A stretch of 64,000 bases of DNA from NCBI RefSeq assembly GCF_900187365.1, contig NZ_FYDG01000002.1, forward strand, positions 310,001-374,000. Direction: 5' to 3'. Positions 19,352 to 28,193 of the stretch are shown here, one piece after another. The position numbers and the translations under genes are program-made. The notes beneath the pieces are model-generated. The model was not told where the DNA came from, did not search any database, and saw nothing but the letters and a program-made list of their open reading frames with translations. Origin of the DNA: Rhodoblastus acidophilus. GTDB lineage: Bacteria > Pseudomonadota > Alphaproteobacteria > Rhizobiales > Beijerinckiaceae. Numbering within the stretch: the first letter of the stretch is position 1; the number at the start of each line of letters is the position of its first letter.

Positions 19352-19580
19352 TCGCGGTCCCCTTCGCGCGCCCCGGCGATGAGGAGCTTAGCATTTTTGT
19401 ATTATGTCAAAACTGTCACGATGGACAGATGGTCGCATACTTTTGGCTAGGGCGAATAGGCAAGCATGGCTTGCAAGTTGAAAATTTGCGCATTGCCTTG
19501 AAGCCGGGGAGTGCTAACCTCGGCCCGCACGCGTGAATAGGCGCACTTTCGACCCATTCATGGTTGGCATACTCTGTTGC

Positions 19581-19630
19581 AGCAGGATTTTCGACCGAAA
19601 AATCGGCGGCCGCACTTCGGCGATCCTGCT
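19581..19630. repeat. Dispersed intergenic palindrome, family A copy 1
   Basis: AGCAGGAT at 19581 pairs with ATCCTGCT at 19623. An inner CCGAA/TTCGG pair flanks a GGCGGCC centre. The same nested design, with most bases conserved, recurs at 44659-44705. It ends 15 bases before the GST start codon, so it would sit in the mRNA leader. Confidence 0.7.
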
Positions 19631-19644
19631 TTGGGAGCGAAACG

Positions 19645-20301
19645 ATGGCCAAGGCGGTCCTGACGATCAGCAGCAAGAATTACTCGTCCTGGTCGCTGCG
19701 CGGCTGGTTGTTGTGCAAAATCGCGGGAATCGCGTTCGAGGAGCGGCTCCTGCCGATCGAGGACGCCAGCGCCCGCGCCGAACTGCTGCTGCTGTCGCCC
19801 TCGTTCCGCACGCCGGCGCTCGACCATGACGGCCTGCATATCTGGGATACGCTGGCCATCGCCGAATATCTCGCCGAAATCTGTCCCTCGGCGGGGATTC
19901 TGCCGGCCGACCGCGCCGGGCGCAGCCACAACCGCTCGGTGTCCGGCGAAATGCACTCCGGCTTCGCCAATCTGCGCTCGGCCCTGCCCATGAACATCAA
20001 GGCGGAATTTCCCAATTTCCGCATCTGGTCGGGCGCCCGGCCCGACATCGCGCGCGTCGTGCAGATTTTCCGCGAGTGCCTTGACCAATATGGCGGCCCG
20101 TTCCTGTTCGGCGCCCGCCCCACCCTGGCCGACGCCATGTTCGCGCCGGTCTGCTCGCGGTTCGCCACCTATCGCGTGGCGCTCGATTCCGACGCCGCCG
20201 GCTATCGCGATCACATCCTCAACTGGGCGCCCATGGTGGAATGGGCCGAAGCGGCCCGGGTCGAGCCGGACGAAATGGAGGAGCTCGACGTCGAGTTCTA
20301 G
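19645..20301 (+). CDS. Glutathione S-transferase family protein
   Basis: 218 residues: thioredoxin-fold N-terminal domain (about 4-80, ISSKNYSSWSLRGWLLCKIAGI and the glutathione-binding DTLAIAEYLAEI) and an all-helical C-terminal domain (FLFGARPTLADAMFAPVCSRF). The motif NYSSWSLR marks the subgroup often annotated YfcF/YibF-like GSTs. Substrate unknown. The ATG at 19645 was chosen from the start of the domain; the frame is open from 19564 through the repeat. It converges on puuD. Confidence 0.92.
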   Translation: MAKAVLTISSKNYSSWSLRGWLLCKIAGIAFEERLLPIEDASARAELLLLSPSFRTPALDHDGLHIWDTLAIAEYLAEICPSAGILPADRAGRSHNRSVSGEMHSGFANLRSALPMNIKAEFPNFRIWSGARPDIARVVQIFRECLDQYGGPFLFGARPTLADAMFAPVCSRFATYRVALDSDAAGYRDHILNWAPMVEWAEAARVEPDEMEELDVEF

Positions 20302-20327
20302 GGCGCGATGATTTTCGGGACTCCGCG

Positions 20328-21515
20328 CTAGCGCAACGCCCGCCACAACAGGGCTTTGTCCTCGTCGTCGAGCGGCGGCGCGGCGCCCGGCGGCGGCATG
20401 GCCGAGGTGAGCGCGGCCGCGCGTAAAATCTCCGCCGCATGAGCCGCCACACCCGCGCCGTCGGTGAAATCGAGTCCGGCCGGGGCGCGCGAAAGGCCGG
20501 GCCAAAGCGGCGCGGCGGCGTGGCAATAGGCGCATTTCGTGTCGATCAGCGCCTGCGCCGCCGCCGGTCCCGGCCGGATCAGCTGGGCGATCGCCTGTCC
20601 CGCCGTTTCCGCGCGTCTGTCCTCGGGCGGCTTCGGCCAGGCCAGCGCCAACAGGGCCGCCAGCGCGACGGCCGCCGCCGCGATCAGGCGCCCGTTCCAG
20701 CCCAGACCCCGCGCCCGTTGCAGAAACAGCCGGCGGATCAGAAAGCCCGCGGCGACCGCGAGCACGGCGACCGCGATGCGCTGCGGCCCCGCGAACAGCA
20801 GCGGCGCATGGCCGGACAGCATGAAGAAAACGACGGGCAGAACGAGATATTGATTGTGCAGCGCGCGCCCCGCCACCCGTTTGGCCTCGGCCTCGTCGGG
20901 CGTCTCGCCCCGGCGCAGGGCGGCGAGGCGGCGGCGCTGCGCCGGGGACAGCGCATGGGCGATATTGCCCGCCATCAGCGTCGCAAGATTGGCCCCGATC
21001 AGCGGAAAGGCGGCGCGGCCGGCGAACAGCAGGCACAGGCCGGCGCAAAGCGCGGCGCAAAGGCCGAACAAAGCCCACAGCGCGGCGTCGCCCTCCAGCC
21101 GGGTCCGCCGGAAGAACATCTCATAAATCAGCAGGAAGCCCGGCAGCAGCGCCAAAGCGAGCGTGATCGCGGCCCAGGGCGGGGCGTCCCACAGCTGCGG
21201 GTCGATCAGGAACAGGCGCGGCTCCGCGCAATAGATCAGGCAGATCAAGGCGAAGCCGCTGAACCAGGTGGCGTAGGCCTCGAATTTGAAATGCAGGGCG
21301 GGTTCGCCGGGATCGGCCTCCGCCGTGCGCGCCAGCCGGAAGGCGGCGCCGCCGTTCAAAAACAGGCTCTGGGCCGCGCCATCTCCCGCGCGCGGCCGCA
21401 TCGCGAGGTCGAGCCGCAGCAAGGCGAAGGCCGAGCCGACCCACACCATCGCCGCGACCACATGCAGCCAGCGCAGCAAAAAGGCGGCGTCGTCAAGCAG
21501 CAGGTCGAATTGCAT
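20328..21515 (-). CDS. puuD: Urate hydroxylase PuuD (membrane-bound, cytochrome c domain)
   Basis: 395 residues. About eight membrane helices (first at 10-32, WLHVVAAMVWVGSAFALL) are followed by a C-terminal cytochrome c domain with CAYCH at 328-332 and a later Met-containing SAMPPPGAAPPL. This is the PuuD design: urate oxidation at the membrane with electrons passed to the respiratory chain. No other purine-degradation gene lies nearby. It starts four bases after the PAP2 gene stop and is probably co-transcribed with it. The call depends on architecture and the FKFEAYATWFSGFALI and GNIAHAL blocks. Confidence 0.85.
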   Translation of the reverse strand: MQFDLLLDDAAFLLRWLHVVAAMVWVGSAFALLRLDLAMRPRAGDGAAQSLFLNGGAAFRLARTAEADPGEPALHFKFEAYATWFSGFALICLIYCAEPRLFLIDPQLWDAPPWAAITLALALLPGFLLIYEMFFRRTRLEGDAALWALFGLCAALCAGLCLLFAGRAAFPLIGANLATLMAGNIAHALSPAQRRRLAALRRGETPDEAEAKRVAGRALHNQYLVLPVVFFMLSGHAPLLFAGPQRIAVAVLAVAAGFLIRRLFLQRARGLGWNGRLIAAAAVALAALLALAWPKPPEDRRAETAGQAIAQLIRPGPAAAQALIDTKCAYCHAAAPLWPGLSRAPAGLDFTDGAGVAAHAAEILRAAALTSAMPPPGAAPPLDDEDKALLWRALR

Positions 21516-21519
21516 CAGG

Positions 21520-22188
21520 TCAGATCCAGCGGGAGCCGCCGCGAGCATACCAGCAATAGCCGCCGAGAACGACGAGAATGGTGAACAGCGCGGCGAGCGT
21601 GACGTCGGAGAGATAGTGTCCGCCATAGGCCATGCGCAACGCCCCGGTCGCCGCCGTCAGCGCCAGCGCGGCGGCGACCGCATAGGGCCGCGCCGGCGTC
21701 GGCGCCAGCAGCGCGGGCGCCAGCGTCCAGGCGGAGGTTCCGGCCTCCCCGGAAGCGAACGAGCAATTGCTCGGGCAGGCCCCGTCGATGCGGTAATAGG
21801 GGCGGAACGTCCAGTCCCCGCCGAATTGATCGGTCTGCACCGGGCGCGGCCGCCCGGTATGCTCCTTGAGCACGCCGTTCAGCAGCAGGCCCGGCCCCAG
21901 CGCCAGCGTGGCGATCAGAAAGATCGTAGCCCTGCCGTCCGGCCCGCGCATAGAACGGCCGGAGCGGCGCAGAACGTAGCCGACGAGGCAGATGGCGAGC
22001 GCCGCATAGGGCGCGTCCCAGAACACCCGCCGCCAGACGTCGCCCGCCGGCGTCGAGGCGGCCACAAAGGCGCCGTCCTTGAAAAACAGCCCGGCGACGG
22101 CGAGATCGAGCTCGGGCGCCCAGGCGAACAGCGCCAGACCCGCCAGAGTGAGAAAGGCGACGAGAACAAGGGTCGATTTTGGCGACAC
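21520..22188 (-). CDS. PAP2-family phosphatase, membrane protein
   Basis: About 222 residues with some six membrane helices. PAP2 motifs: KEHTGRPRP, CSFASGEAG and RMAYGGHYLSD. The second motif has Glu where the usual PSGH has His, as in the LpxE/LpxF-like and related alphaproteobacterial branch. Likely a periplasm-facing lipid or lipid A phosphatase; substrate unknown. No ATG is available at the right place; GTG at 22188 is my choice, so the N terminus is uncertain by a few residues. First gene of a pair with puuD. Confidence 0.85.
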   Translation of the reverse strand: MSPKSTLVLVAFLTLAGLALFAWAPELDLAVAGLFFKDGAFVAASTPAGDVWRRVFWDAPYAALAICLVGYVLRRSGRSMRGPDGRATIFLIATLALGPGLLLNGVLKEHTGRPRPVQTDQFGGDWTFRPYYRIDGACPSNCSFASGEAGTSAWTLAPALLAPTPARPYAVAAALALTAATGALRMAYGGHYLSDVTLAALFTILVVLGGYCWYARGGSRWI

Positions 22189-22353
22189 GCGCGGGAGCCT
22201 CGATTTTTTGCCGGAACCGGAACGACTAGCGTTTATCGGTGTTTTGAGCCAAGCTCCACCCCGGAACGCCTCAAACCGCCGAAACTGACCGATGGGTCCG
22301 CTTTTTCGCGCGGCCCCGCAGCGAACCCGCCGTCCTTGTTTGCGGAGACGACA

Positions 22354-22944
22354 TTGCCCCGATTGGATTTCTGGTACGAGTTTGCAAGCACCTATTCCTA
22401 TCTTACGATCCACCGCGTCGAGACTCTGGCCCAAGCGGCGGGCGTCGAGCTGCGTTGGCGGCCGTTTCTGCTGGGGCCGATTTTCACGGCTCAGGGCTGG
22501 ATGAATTCGCCCTTCAACATTTTCCCCGCCAAGGGGCGCTATATGTGGCGCGATCTCGAACGCAATTGCGCCGCGCGCGGACACCCCTTCACACGTCCGG
22601 CCGGCTTTCCGCAAAATTCGGTGAAAGCGGCGCGGCTGGCGCTGGCGGTCGGGGACGCGGCGCGGCCGGACTTTTCGCGCGAGGTGTTCCTGGCGGAATT
22701 CGCGCGCGGACAGGTGATTTCCGACGAATCCGTGCTCGCCGGCATCCTGCGCGATCTCGACTTGCCGGCCGACCTGCTGGAACAGGCCCAATCGGATCCG
22801 ATTCGCGAACGCTTGCGCGAGGAGACCGAGACGGCGCGCAAACTCGGCCTGTTCGGCGCGCCCAGCTTCGTGACGGAAGACGGCGAATTGTTCTGGGGCG
22901 ACGACCGGCTCGAACAGGCGCTTGACTGGGCCAGGCGGCCATGA
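22354..22944 (+). CDS. 2-hydroxychromene-2-carboxylate isomerase / DsbA-family protein
   Basis: 196 residues, DsbA-like thioredoxin fold of the HCCA isomerase/GST-kappa type. Seen: LDFWYEFASTYSYLTIHRVE with the catalytic-type Ser, WRPFLLGPIF, and LGLFGAPSFVTEDGELFWGDDRL. Such enzymes use glutathione; in naphthalene degradation they isomerise HCCA, but many have unknown substrates. The start is TTG at 22354, supported by GCGGAGACGACA just upstream and the absence of a suitable ATG. Its stop overlaps the moeB ATG (ATGA). Confidence 0.88.
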   Translation: MPRLDFWYEFASTYSYLTIHRVETLAQAAGVELRWRPFLLGPIFTAQGWMNSPFNIFPAKGRYMWRDLERNCAARGHPFTRPAGFPQNSVKAARLALAVGDAARPDFSREVFLAEFARGQVISDESVLAGILRDLDLPADLLEQAQSDPIRERLREETETARKLGLFGAPSFVTEDGELFWGDDRLEQALDWARRP

Positions 22945-23768
22945 CTTTTTCGGGCATGACCGACTTGCCCGAACTCACCCCGGAAGAAATCGAACGCTAT
23001 GCGCGCCACATCCTGCTGCGCGACATCGGCGGCCCCGGCCAGCGCAAACTCAAGGCCGCCTCGGTGGCGGTGGTCGGCGCCGGCGGGCTGGGCGCGCCCT
23101 TGCTGCTGTATCTGGCGGCGGCGGGCGTCGGCCGGCTGAAAATCATCGACGACGACAAGGTGTCGCTGTCCAATCTGCAACGCCAGATCCTGTTCGCCGA
23201 CGAGGACGTGGGCGCGGGCAAGGCGGCCCTGGCGGCGGCGGCGGTGCAAAAACTCAATCCCAATGTCGTCTGTCAGGTGGAGGCGGTGCGGCTGACGCAG
23301 CACAATGTCAGGGCGCTGATCGAGGACTGCGATGTGGTCGCCGACGGCTCCGACAATTTCGACACCCGCTATCTCGTGTCGGACGCCTGCTATTATGCGA
23401 AGAAGCCGCTGGTGACGGCGGCGGTCGGCCAGTTCGACGGCTCGCTCACCACGCTGCGGCCGTTCGAGACCGCGCCGGACGGAACGCCGAACCCGACCTA
23501 TCGCTGCCTGTTTCCGCAAAAACCGCCGCCGGGCGCGATTCCGACCTGCGCCGAGGCCGGCGTGCTCGGGGCGCTGACCGGCATGGTCGGGGCGCTGATG
23601 GCGCTGGAGGCGATCCGCGAGATCGTCGGCTTCGGCCGCTCGATGGTGGGGCGCCTCGCTCTGTTCGACCTCGCCGCCATGCGGTTCGAAACCGTGAGCT
23701 ACGGCTGGGACGAGGACAATCCCCTCAACGGCAAGGGCGCGTCAAACGCCCCGACCCGTCAGGCGTAA
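22941..23768 (+). CDS. moeB: ThiF/MoeB/HesA family adenylyltransferase
   Basis: 275 residues, an E1-like ATP-binding fold that adenylates the C-terminal glycine of a small sulfur carrier (MoaD or ThiS). Seen: ERYARHILLRDIGGPGQRKL, nucleotide loop VVGAGGLGAP, DDDKVSLSNLQRQILF, VADGSDNFDTRYLVSDAC and the GVLGALTGMVGALMALEAI helix. It lacks a rhodanese extension. The usual zinc cysteine pairs are largely absent (single CLF and TCAEA). MoeB or ThiF cannot be distinguished without a neighbouring carrier gene. Coupled to the isomerase gene by a 4-base overlap. Confidence 0.9.
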   Translation: MTFSGMTDLPELTPEEIERYARHILLRDIGGPGQRKLKAASVAVVGAGGLGAPLLLYLAAAGVGRLKIIDDDKVSLSNLQRQILFADEDVGAGKAALAAAAVQKLNPNVVCQVEAVRLTQHNVRALIEDCDVVADGSDNFDTRYLVSDACYYAKKPLVTAAVGQFDGSLTTLRPFETAPDGTPNPTYRCLFPQKPPPGAIPTCAEAGVLGALTGMVGALMALEAIREIVGFGRSMVGRLALFDLAAMRFETVSYGWDEDNPLNGKGASNAPTRQA

Positions 23769-23770
23769 GC

Positions 23771-23792
23771 CGGGCGTCCGTTCGGACGCCCG
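23771..23792. terminator. Symmetric hairpin between moeB and ridA
   Basis: CGGGCGTCCG, TT, CGGACGCCCG forms a perfect palindrome two bases past the moeB stop and five before the ridA stop. No T run follows on either strand, so it may act as a bidirectional RNA end or processing stop rather than a classical terminator. Confidence 0.45.
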
Positions 23793-23797
23793 CCCGA

Positions 23798-24148
23798 TCA
23801 GATCGCCGCGACGATCACCACTTCCACCTTGTATTCCGGCGCGGCCAGCTTGGCCTCGACGGTGGCGCGGGCCGGCGTGGCGCCCTGGGGGACCCAAGCG
23901 TCCCAGGCCGAGTTCATTTCGGCGAAGGTCTTGATGTCGGCCAGATAAATCGTCGCCATCATGATCTTGGTCTTGTCGGTGCCGGCTTCGGCGAGCAGCT
24001 TGTCGATCTGGCCGAGCACTTCCTTGGTCTGCTCGGCCACCGGCGCGCCGCCCTTGGTCTCGGCCACCTGGCCGGCCAGGAACACGATGTCGCCGCGCAC
24101 GACGCCCTGGCTCATGCGTTTTCCCGGGTGCAGTCTCTTGAGGCTCAT
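23798..24148 (-). CDS. ridA: RidA/YjgF family enamine/imine deaminase
   Basis: 116 residues, RidA fold, which hydrolyses reactive enamines and imines such as 2-aminoacrylate. Seen: MSQGVVRGDIVFLAGQVAE, the conserved Arg in TPARATVEAKLAAPEYKVEVVIVAA, and TIYLADIKTFAEMN. The subgroup is the COG0251 RidA-like type rather than archetypal RidA. ATG at 24148 is preceded by AAGGAG at good spacing; a TTG one codon upstream is not needed. Confidence 0.92.
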   Translation of the reverse strand: MSLKRLHPGKRMSQGVVRGDIVFLAGQVAETKGGAPVAEQTKEVLGQIDKLLAEAGTDKTKIMMATIYLADIKTFAEMNSAWDAWVPQGATPARATVEAKLAAPEYKVEVVIVAAI

Positions 24149-24263
24149 CAAACTCTCCTTTTCCGTCGGCGCCCGCGATAGACCAAGGCGCGCCGCCGCA
24201 CAAGGTTGGAGAAAGCCGGACGAGCGAAAGTCGGCCGCATTGTCTCACCTTCGGGAGCTTGCC

Positions 24264-25925
24264 ATGCCGCATGCCGCCGGCGGCTTTCCCAGCCGCTTCA
24301 ACCAGGGCGTGGCCCGCCATGTGCAAGGCGATCTCGCCGGCGCCGCGCGCGCCTATGAATCGCTGCGGCGCGACTTCGGCCCGCATCCCGAACTGGCGCG
24401 GCTGATGGGCGTGCTGGCGGCGCAAAAGGGCGACCGCGCCCGCGCGCTGGCTCTGCTGGGCGAGGCGCTGGCGTTGCAGCCCAACCACCCCATCGCGCTC
24501 GACAATCGCGGGGTGATTCTCAAGGAGTTGCGGCGCTATGACGCGGCGCTGGCCGATTTTGACCGCGCGCTGGCGCTCGACCCGTTCTCGCCGGCCATTC
24601 TCAACAACCGGGCCATCGCCCTGCTGGCGGCGGAACGCTGGGAGGCGGCGCTCGCCGCCTATGACGCCGTGCTGGCGCGGGCGCCGGACCACGCCGGGGC
24701 CTGGAACGATCGCGGCCTGGCGTTAAAGCATCTCGGCCGGATCGACGAGGCGCTGGCGAGTTTCGAGCGCGCCTGCGCCGCGCGGCCCGGCTTCGCCGAC
24801 GCGCTCAACAATCGCGGCATCGTTCTGAAAGAGCTGAAACGCTACGACGAGGCGCTGGTGGCCTATGATCTGGCGCTAAAACTCTCCCCCGATTACGCCG
24901 ACGCCTCTCACAATCGCGGCAACGCTCTGGTCGAACTCGACCGGCAGGAGGAGGCGGACGCCTGCTACCAGCGGGCGCTGGCGCTCAAGCCCAACGATCC
25001 CGAAATCCGCTTCAGCGCCGCCAACTGGGCCTTGCGCATGGGCCGGTTCGCCGAGGGCTGGCGCCTTTACGAAAGCCGGTTCGACCGCACGTGCGTCACC
25101 GACCGTTTTTCGCGGCGCGGCTTGCCGAATCGCTTTGAGGAAGGCGCGCCGCTCGCCGGCCGCCGCCTGTTCATGTTCTGGGAACAGGGGTTGGGCGACG
25201 TGCTGCAATTCTGCCGCTTCGCCCGCTATGCGGCGGACCGCGGCGCCCTTGTGTCGGCGGCGGCGCCGCGCCGGCTGCACCGGCTGTTGCGCACGTTGGG
25301 CGAGGACATCGTCTGGCTCGACGAGGACGAGGCGCCCGACGCTTTCGACGCGCATCTGCCGATGATGAGCGCGCCGGGCCTGTTCGGCGCGGAACCCGAG
25401 AGCTGGGCCGCGCTGACGCCCTATCTGCGCGCCGAACCCGAACGCGTCGCGCTGTGGCGCGACCGGCTCGGCGCGGGCGGCCGCAAGATCGGCGTCGCCT
25501 GGCGCGGGCATCTGGCCAATGCGGCCGGCCGCGACCGCGGCTACGACCCCGCCCTGCTGAAAATTCTCGCGGATCGCCCGGACGTCCGGCTGATCTCGCT
25601 GCACCGGCGCGAAGCCGGCGACGCCCCGCCGCCGCCGGAGGCCCGCATCGAAACCCTGCCGGATTTCGACCAGGGTCCCGACGCCTTCCTCGACACGGCG
25701 GCGGTGATGGAAAACCTCGACCTCATCGTCAGTTGCGACACGTCGATCGCGCATCTGGCGGGCGCGCTGGGGCGCCCGACCTGGCTGGCTTTGAAGCATG
25801 TGGCGGAATGGCGCTGGCGCCGCGAACGCACGGATACGCCATGGTATCCGAGCGTCCGGCTGTTCCGCCAGCCCGCGCGCGACGACTGGGCCGGCGTTTT
25901 TCAGGCCATGGCCGACGCGCTTTAA
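24264..25925 (+). CDS. TPR protein with C-terminal glycosyltransferase-like (GT9/GT41-type) domain
   Basis: 553 residues. Residues 10-265 hold seven or eight TPR units (repeating ALDNRGVILKELRRYDAAL pattern). The remaining 290 form a GT-B-like domain with MFWEQGLGDVLQFCRF, KIGVAWRGHLANAAGRDR and the nucleotide-sugar-site-like LDLIVSCDTSIAHLAGALGRPTW. The GDVLQF and DTSIAHLAGA blocks are typical of TPR-GT9 fusions near flagellar or polysaccharide loci. Donor and acceptor are unknown. GGGAG lies upstream of the ATG at 24264. The stop overlaps the convergent UPF0114 stop by four bases. Confidence 0.9.
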   Translation: MPHAAGGFPSRFNQGVARHVQGDLAGAARAYESLRRDFGPHPELARLMGVLAAQKGDRARALALLGEALALQPNHPIALDNRGVILKELRRYDAALADFDRALALDPFSPAILNNRAIALLAAERWEAALAAYDAVLARAPDHAGAWNDRGLALKHLGRIDEALASFERACAARPGFADALNNRGIVLKELKRYDEALVAYDLALKLSPDYADASHNRGNALVELDRQEEADACYQRALALKPNDPEIRFSAANWALRMGRFAEGWRLYESRFDRTCVTDRFSRRGLPNRFEEGAPLAGRRLFMFWEQGLGDVLQFCRFARYAADRGALVSAAAPRRLHRLLRTLGEDIVWLDEDEAPDAFDAHLPMMSAPGLFGAEPESWAALTPYLRAEPERVALWRDRLGAGGRKIGVAWRGHLANAAGRDRGYDPALLKILADRPDVRLISLHRREAGDAPPPPEARIETLPDFDQGPDAFLDTAAVMENLDLIVSCDTSIAHLAGALGRPTWLALKHVAEWRWRRERTDTPWYPSVRLFRQPARDDWAGVFQAMADAL

Positions 25926-26470
25926 TGTTTCTCGTCGTGGCTGATCCGGTCCATCAGGGCCAGCAGCAGGGCCGAGACCACGAACGACAGATGGATGCCC
26001 ACCGTCCAGGCGATTTCCGCATTGCTGCGGTTCTGCATGTCCAGCATCACCCGCAGGGTCTGGATCGCGGAAATCGCCACGATCGACGACAACAGCTTCA
26101 GTTTCAGCCCGTTGAAGTCGATATGGCGCATCCATTCCGGCCAGGACGCTTGCGACGCGGCGGCCTTCAGGCCGCCGTCCGGCTCGTCGATATGGTCGAT
26201 GCGCGAGACGAAATTCTCGTAGCCGGAGAAAATCACCAGCACCACCAGCGCGCCGCAGAAGCTCAGGTCGATCAGGCTGAGCGCATCGAGCACCACCGAG
26301 GTTTCCGAGGCGGTGAACACGGTCTGCAACACGTGAAAGACATGCAGGCCCGCCTGAATCAGCAGCGCCACCAGGCAAAGGATCAACGCCAGAAAGAACG
26401 GCGCCAACAGCCAGCGGCTGGAAAACAGCAACGTTTCGAGCGCGCGCTCGATCCTCTTGCCCAAACGCAT
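25922..26470 (-). CDS. UPF0114 (YqhA-like) inner-membrane protein
   Basis: 182 residues with three or four membrane segments (about 16-42, 66-85, 130-150, 160-178). The blocks SRWLLAPFFLALILCLVALL and LIDLSFCGALVVLVIFSGYENFVSRID identify UPF0114/TIGR00645. Function unknown. The ATG at 26470 follows GAGGAG by five to six bases, so I prefer it to the TTG at 26485. Confidence 0.93.
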   Translation of the reverse strand: MRLGKRIERALETLLFSSRWLLAPFFLALILCLVALLIQAGLHVFHVLQTVFTASETSVVLDALSLIDLSFCGALVVLVIFSGYENFVSRIDHIDEPDGGLKAAASQASWPEWMRHIDFNGLKLKLLSSIVAISAIQTLRVMLDMQNRSNAEIAWTVGIHLSFVVSALLLALMDRISHDEKH

Positions 26471-26562
26471 ATGCGCTCCTCTCAAACGGTTTCAAGCAAT
26501 TGTTTGCGTGTGACCGCGCGCGACCGATTGTCGCGCGCCGCCAAGCTTATTCGGATTTCGGC

Positions 26563-27210
26563 TCAGGTCTCAAGCCCGATCGGACAGGAAACCCCGCTGC
26601 CGCCCAGGCCGCAATAGCCGCCCGGATTCTTGGCGAGATATTGCTGGTGATGGGCCTCGGCGAAATAGAACGGCCCCGCCGGGGCGATTTCGGTCGTGAT
26701 CGGCCCGTAGCCGTGGCGCGACAGCGCCGATTGATAGGCCGCCTTGGAGGCCTCGGCCGCGACGCGCTGCGTCTGGCTGGTGAAATAAATAGCCGACCGA
26801 TATTGCGTGCCGATGTCGTTGCCCTGCCGCATCCCCTGGGTGGGATCGTGCGATTCCCAGAAGATTTTCAACAACTTGTCCAGCGACACCCGGCCGGGGT
26901 CGTAAACCGCCAGCACCACTTCGGCATGGCCGGTGCGGCCGGAGCACACCTCCTCATAGGTCGGATTGGGCGTGAGGCCGCCGGCATAGCCGACCGCCGT
27001 GACATGCACGCCCTCGGTCTGCCAGAACTTGCGCTCCGCGCCCCAGAAACAGCCCATGCCGAACTGGATGGCCTCGCAGCCGCGCGGATAGGGACCGGCC
27101 AGGACCGCGCCATTGACGAAGTGGACCTTGCCGGGGTCGAGCGGCTCGCGCCGTCCGGGCAAGGCCTCTGACGGGCCGGGCAGTTTCGACTTTTTTCCAA
27201 TGGCGAACAT
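26563..27210 (-). CDS. msrA: Peptide methionine-S-sulfoxide reductase MsrA
   Basis: 215 residues. MsrA reduces the S-epimer of methionine sulfoxide in proteins with thioredoxin. Catalytic GCFWG is at 53-57 (Cys54), with resolving cysteines near the C terminus in [14 protein letters not shown]. Other blocks: [28 protein letters not shown] and [25 protein letters not shown]. No MsrB fusion. It is divergent from a LysR-Crp pair with about 80 bases between the start codons. Confidence 0.97.
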   Translation of the reverse strand: MFAIGKKSKLPGPSEALPGRREPLDPGKVHFVNGAVLAGPYPRGCEAIQFGMGCFWGAERKFWQTEGVHVTAVGYAGGLTPNPTYEEVCSGRTGHAEVVLAVYDPGRVSLDKLLKIFWESHDPTQGMRQGNDIGTQYRSAIYFTSQTQRVAAEASKAAYQSALSRHGYGPITTEIAPAGPFYFAEAHHQQYLAKNPGGYCGLGGSGVSCPIGLET

Positions 27211-27290
27211 GGACGCCCTCCTACTTATGGCGTAAACGGTGCTGCAAGGAACGCATGACTCCCATGCCGAGGATTCATGGCGAGGGCATC

Positions 27291-28190
27291 ATGACGGGCG
27301 GGGACCCGATGGACTGGGACAAGCTACGCATTTTTCACGCAGCCGCTTCGGCCGGGTCTTTCACCCACGCCGGCGAAGCGCTGCACTTGAGCCAGTCCGC
27401 TGTGAGCAGGCAGGTAAGCGCTCTCGAGTACGATCTCAAGACCACCTTGTTTCATCGCCACGCCCGCGGACTGCTGCTGACCGAGCAGGGCGAGATGCTG
27501 TACCGCACGGTGCAGGAGGTTTTGGCCAAGCTGGAAGGCGCCCGCGTAAGACTGTCGGACGCCCGCGAAAAACCCCATGGCGAATTGCGCGTCACCGCCA
27601 ACACCGGTTTCGGCGCCTCCTGGCTGGCGCCGCGCCTCGCCGAATTCCGCGAGCTTTATCCCAACATCACCGTCACCGTGATTCTCACCGACGACGAGCT
27701 TGACCTGACCATGCGCGAGGCCGACGTCGCCCTGCGCCTGCGCGAGCCGACCCAGAGCGAGCTGATCCGCCGCAAATTGTTTTCGCTGACCTATTCGGCC
27801 TATGCGTCGCGCGCCTATGTCCAGCGCCACGGCCAGCCGCAGAGCGCGGCGGATCTCGATTCCCACCGCATCCTCGCCTTCGGCGTGTCCGGCGCGCCCT
27901 ATCTCAACAATCTGAACCTGCTGCTCTATGCGGGGCGCGATCCGAAAAAGCCGCGCGAGCCGGCCATTTCCATCAACAACCTGTTCGCGGTGCGGCAGGC
28001 GGTGGAGCGCGGCGCCGGCATCGCCGTGCTGCCGGACTATGTCATCGACGACGCCTCGCCGCTGACGCGGCTCGATCTGCATGTGGACATGCCGGTGCTC
28101 GACTGCTGGCTGGCCTATCCCGCCGAAATGAAGAATGTCGCGCGCATCCAGGCGTTCCGCGATTTTCTCGTGGCCAACGCCGCCTTCTGA
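27291..28190 (+). CDS. LysR-family transcriptional regulator
   Basis: About 299 residues: winged helix at the N terminus (DWDKLRIFHAAASAGSFTHAGEALHLSQSAVSRQVSALE) and a substrate-binding domain (TVTVILTDDELDLTMREADVALRLREP). This resembles the type-2 periplasmic-binding domains of the CysB/GcvA-like families; the inducer is unknown. GCGAGGG precedes the ATG at 27291; starts at 27255, 27264 and 27309 are also in frame. It is divergent from msrA and three bases before a Crp-family gene, suggesting a joint regulatory operon. Confidence 0.92.
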   Translation: MTGGDPMDWDKLRIFHAAASAGSFTHAGEALHLSQSAVSRQVSALEYDLKTTLFHRHARGLLLTEQGEMLYRTVQEVLAKLEGARVRLSDAREKPHGELRVTANTGFGASWLAPRLAEFRELYPNITVTVILTDDELDLTMREADVALRLREPTQSELIRRKLFSLTYSAYASRAYVQRHGQPQSAADLDSHRILAFGVSGAPYLNNLNLLLYAGRDPKKPREPAISINNLFAVRQAVERGAGIAVLPDYVIDDASPLTRLDLHVDMPVLDCWLAYPAEMKNVARIQAFRDFLVANAAF

Positions 28191-28193
28191 CCG

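Noticed and set aside
19509-19517. GAGTGCTAA, half of a CIRCE (HrcA) element, upstream of the GST gene
   Set aside because: The partner half TTAGCACTC is missing and the gene is not a chaperone.
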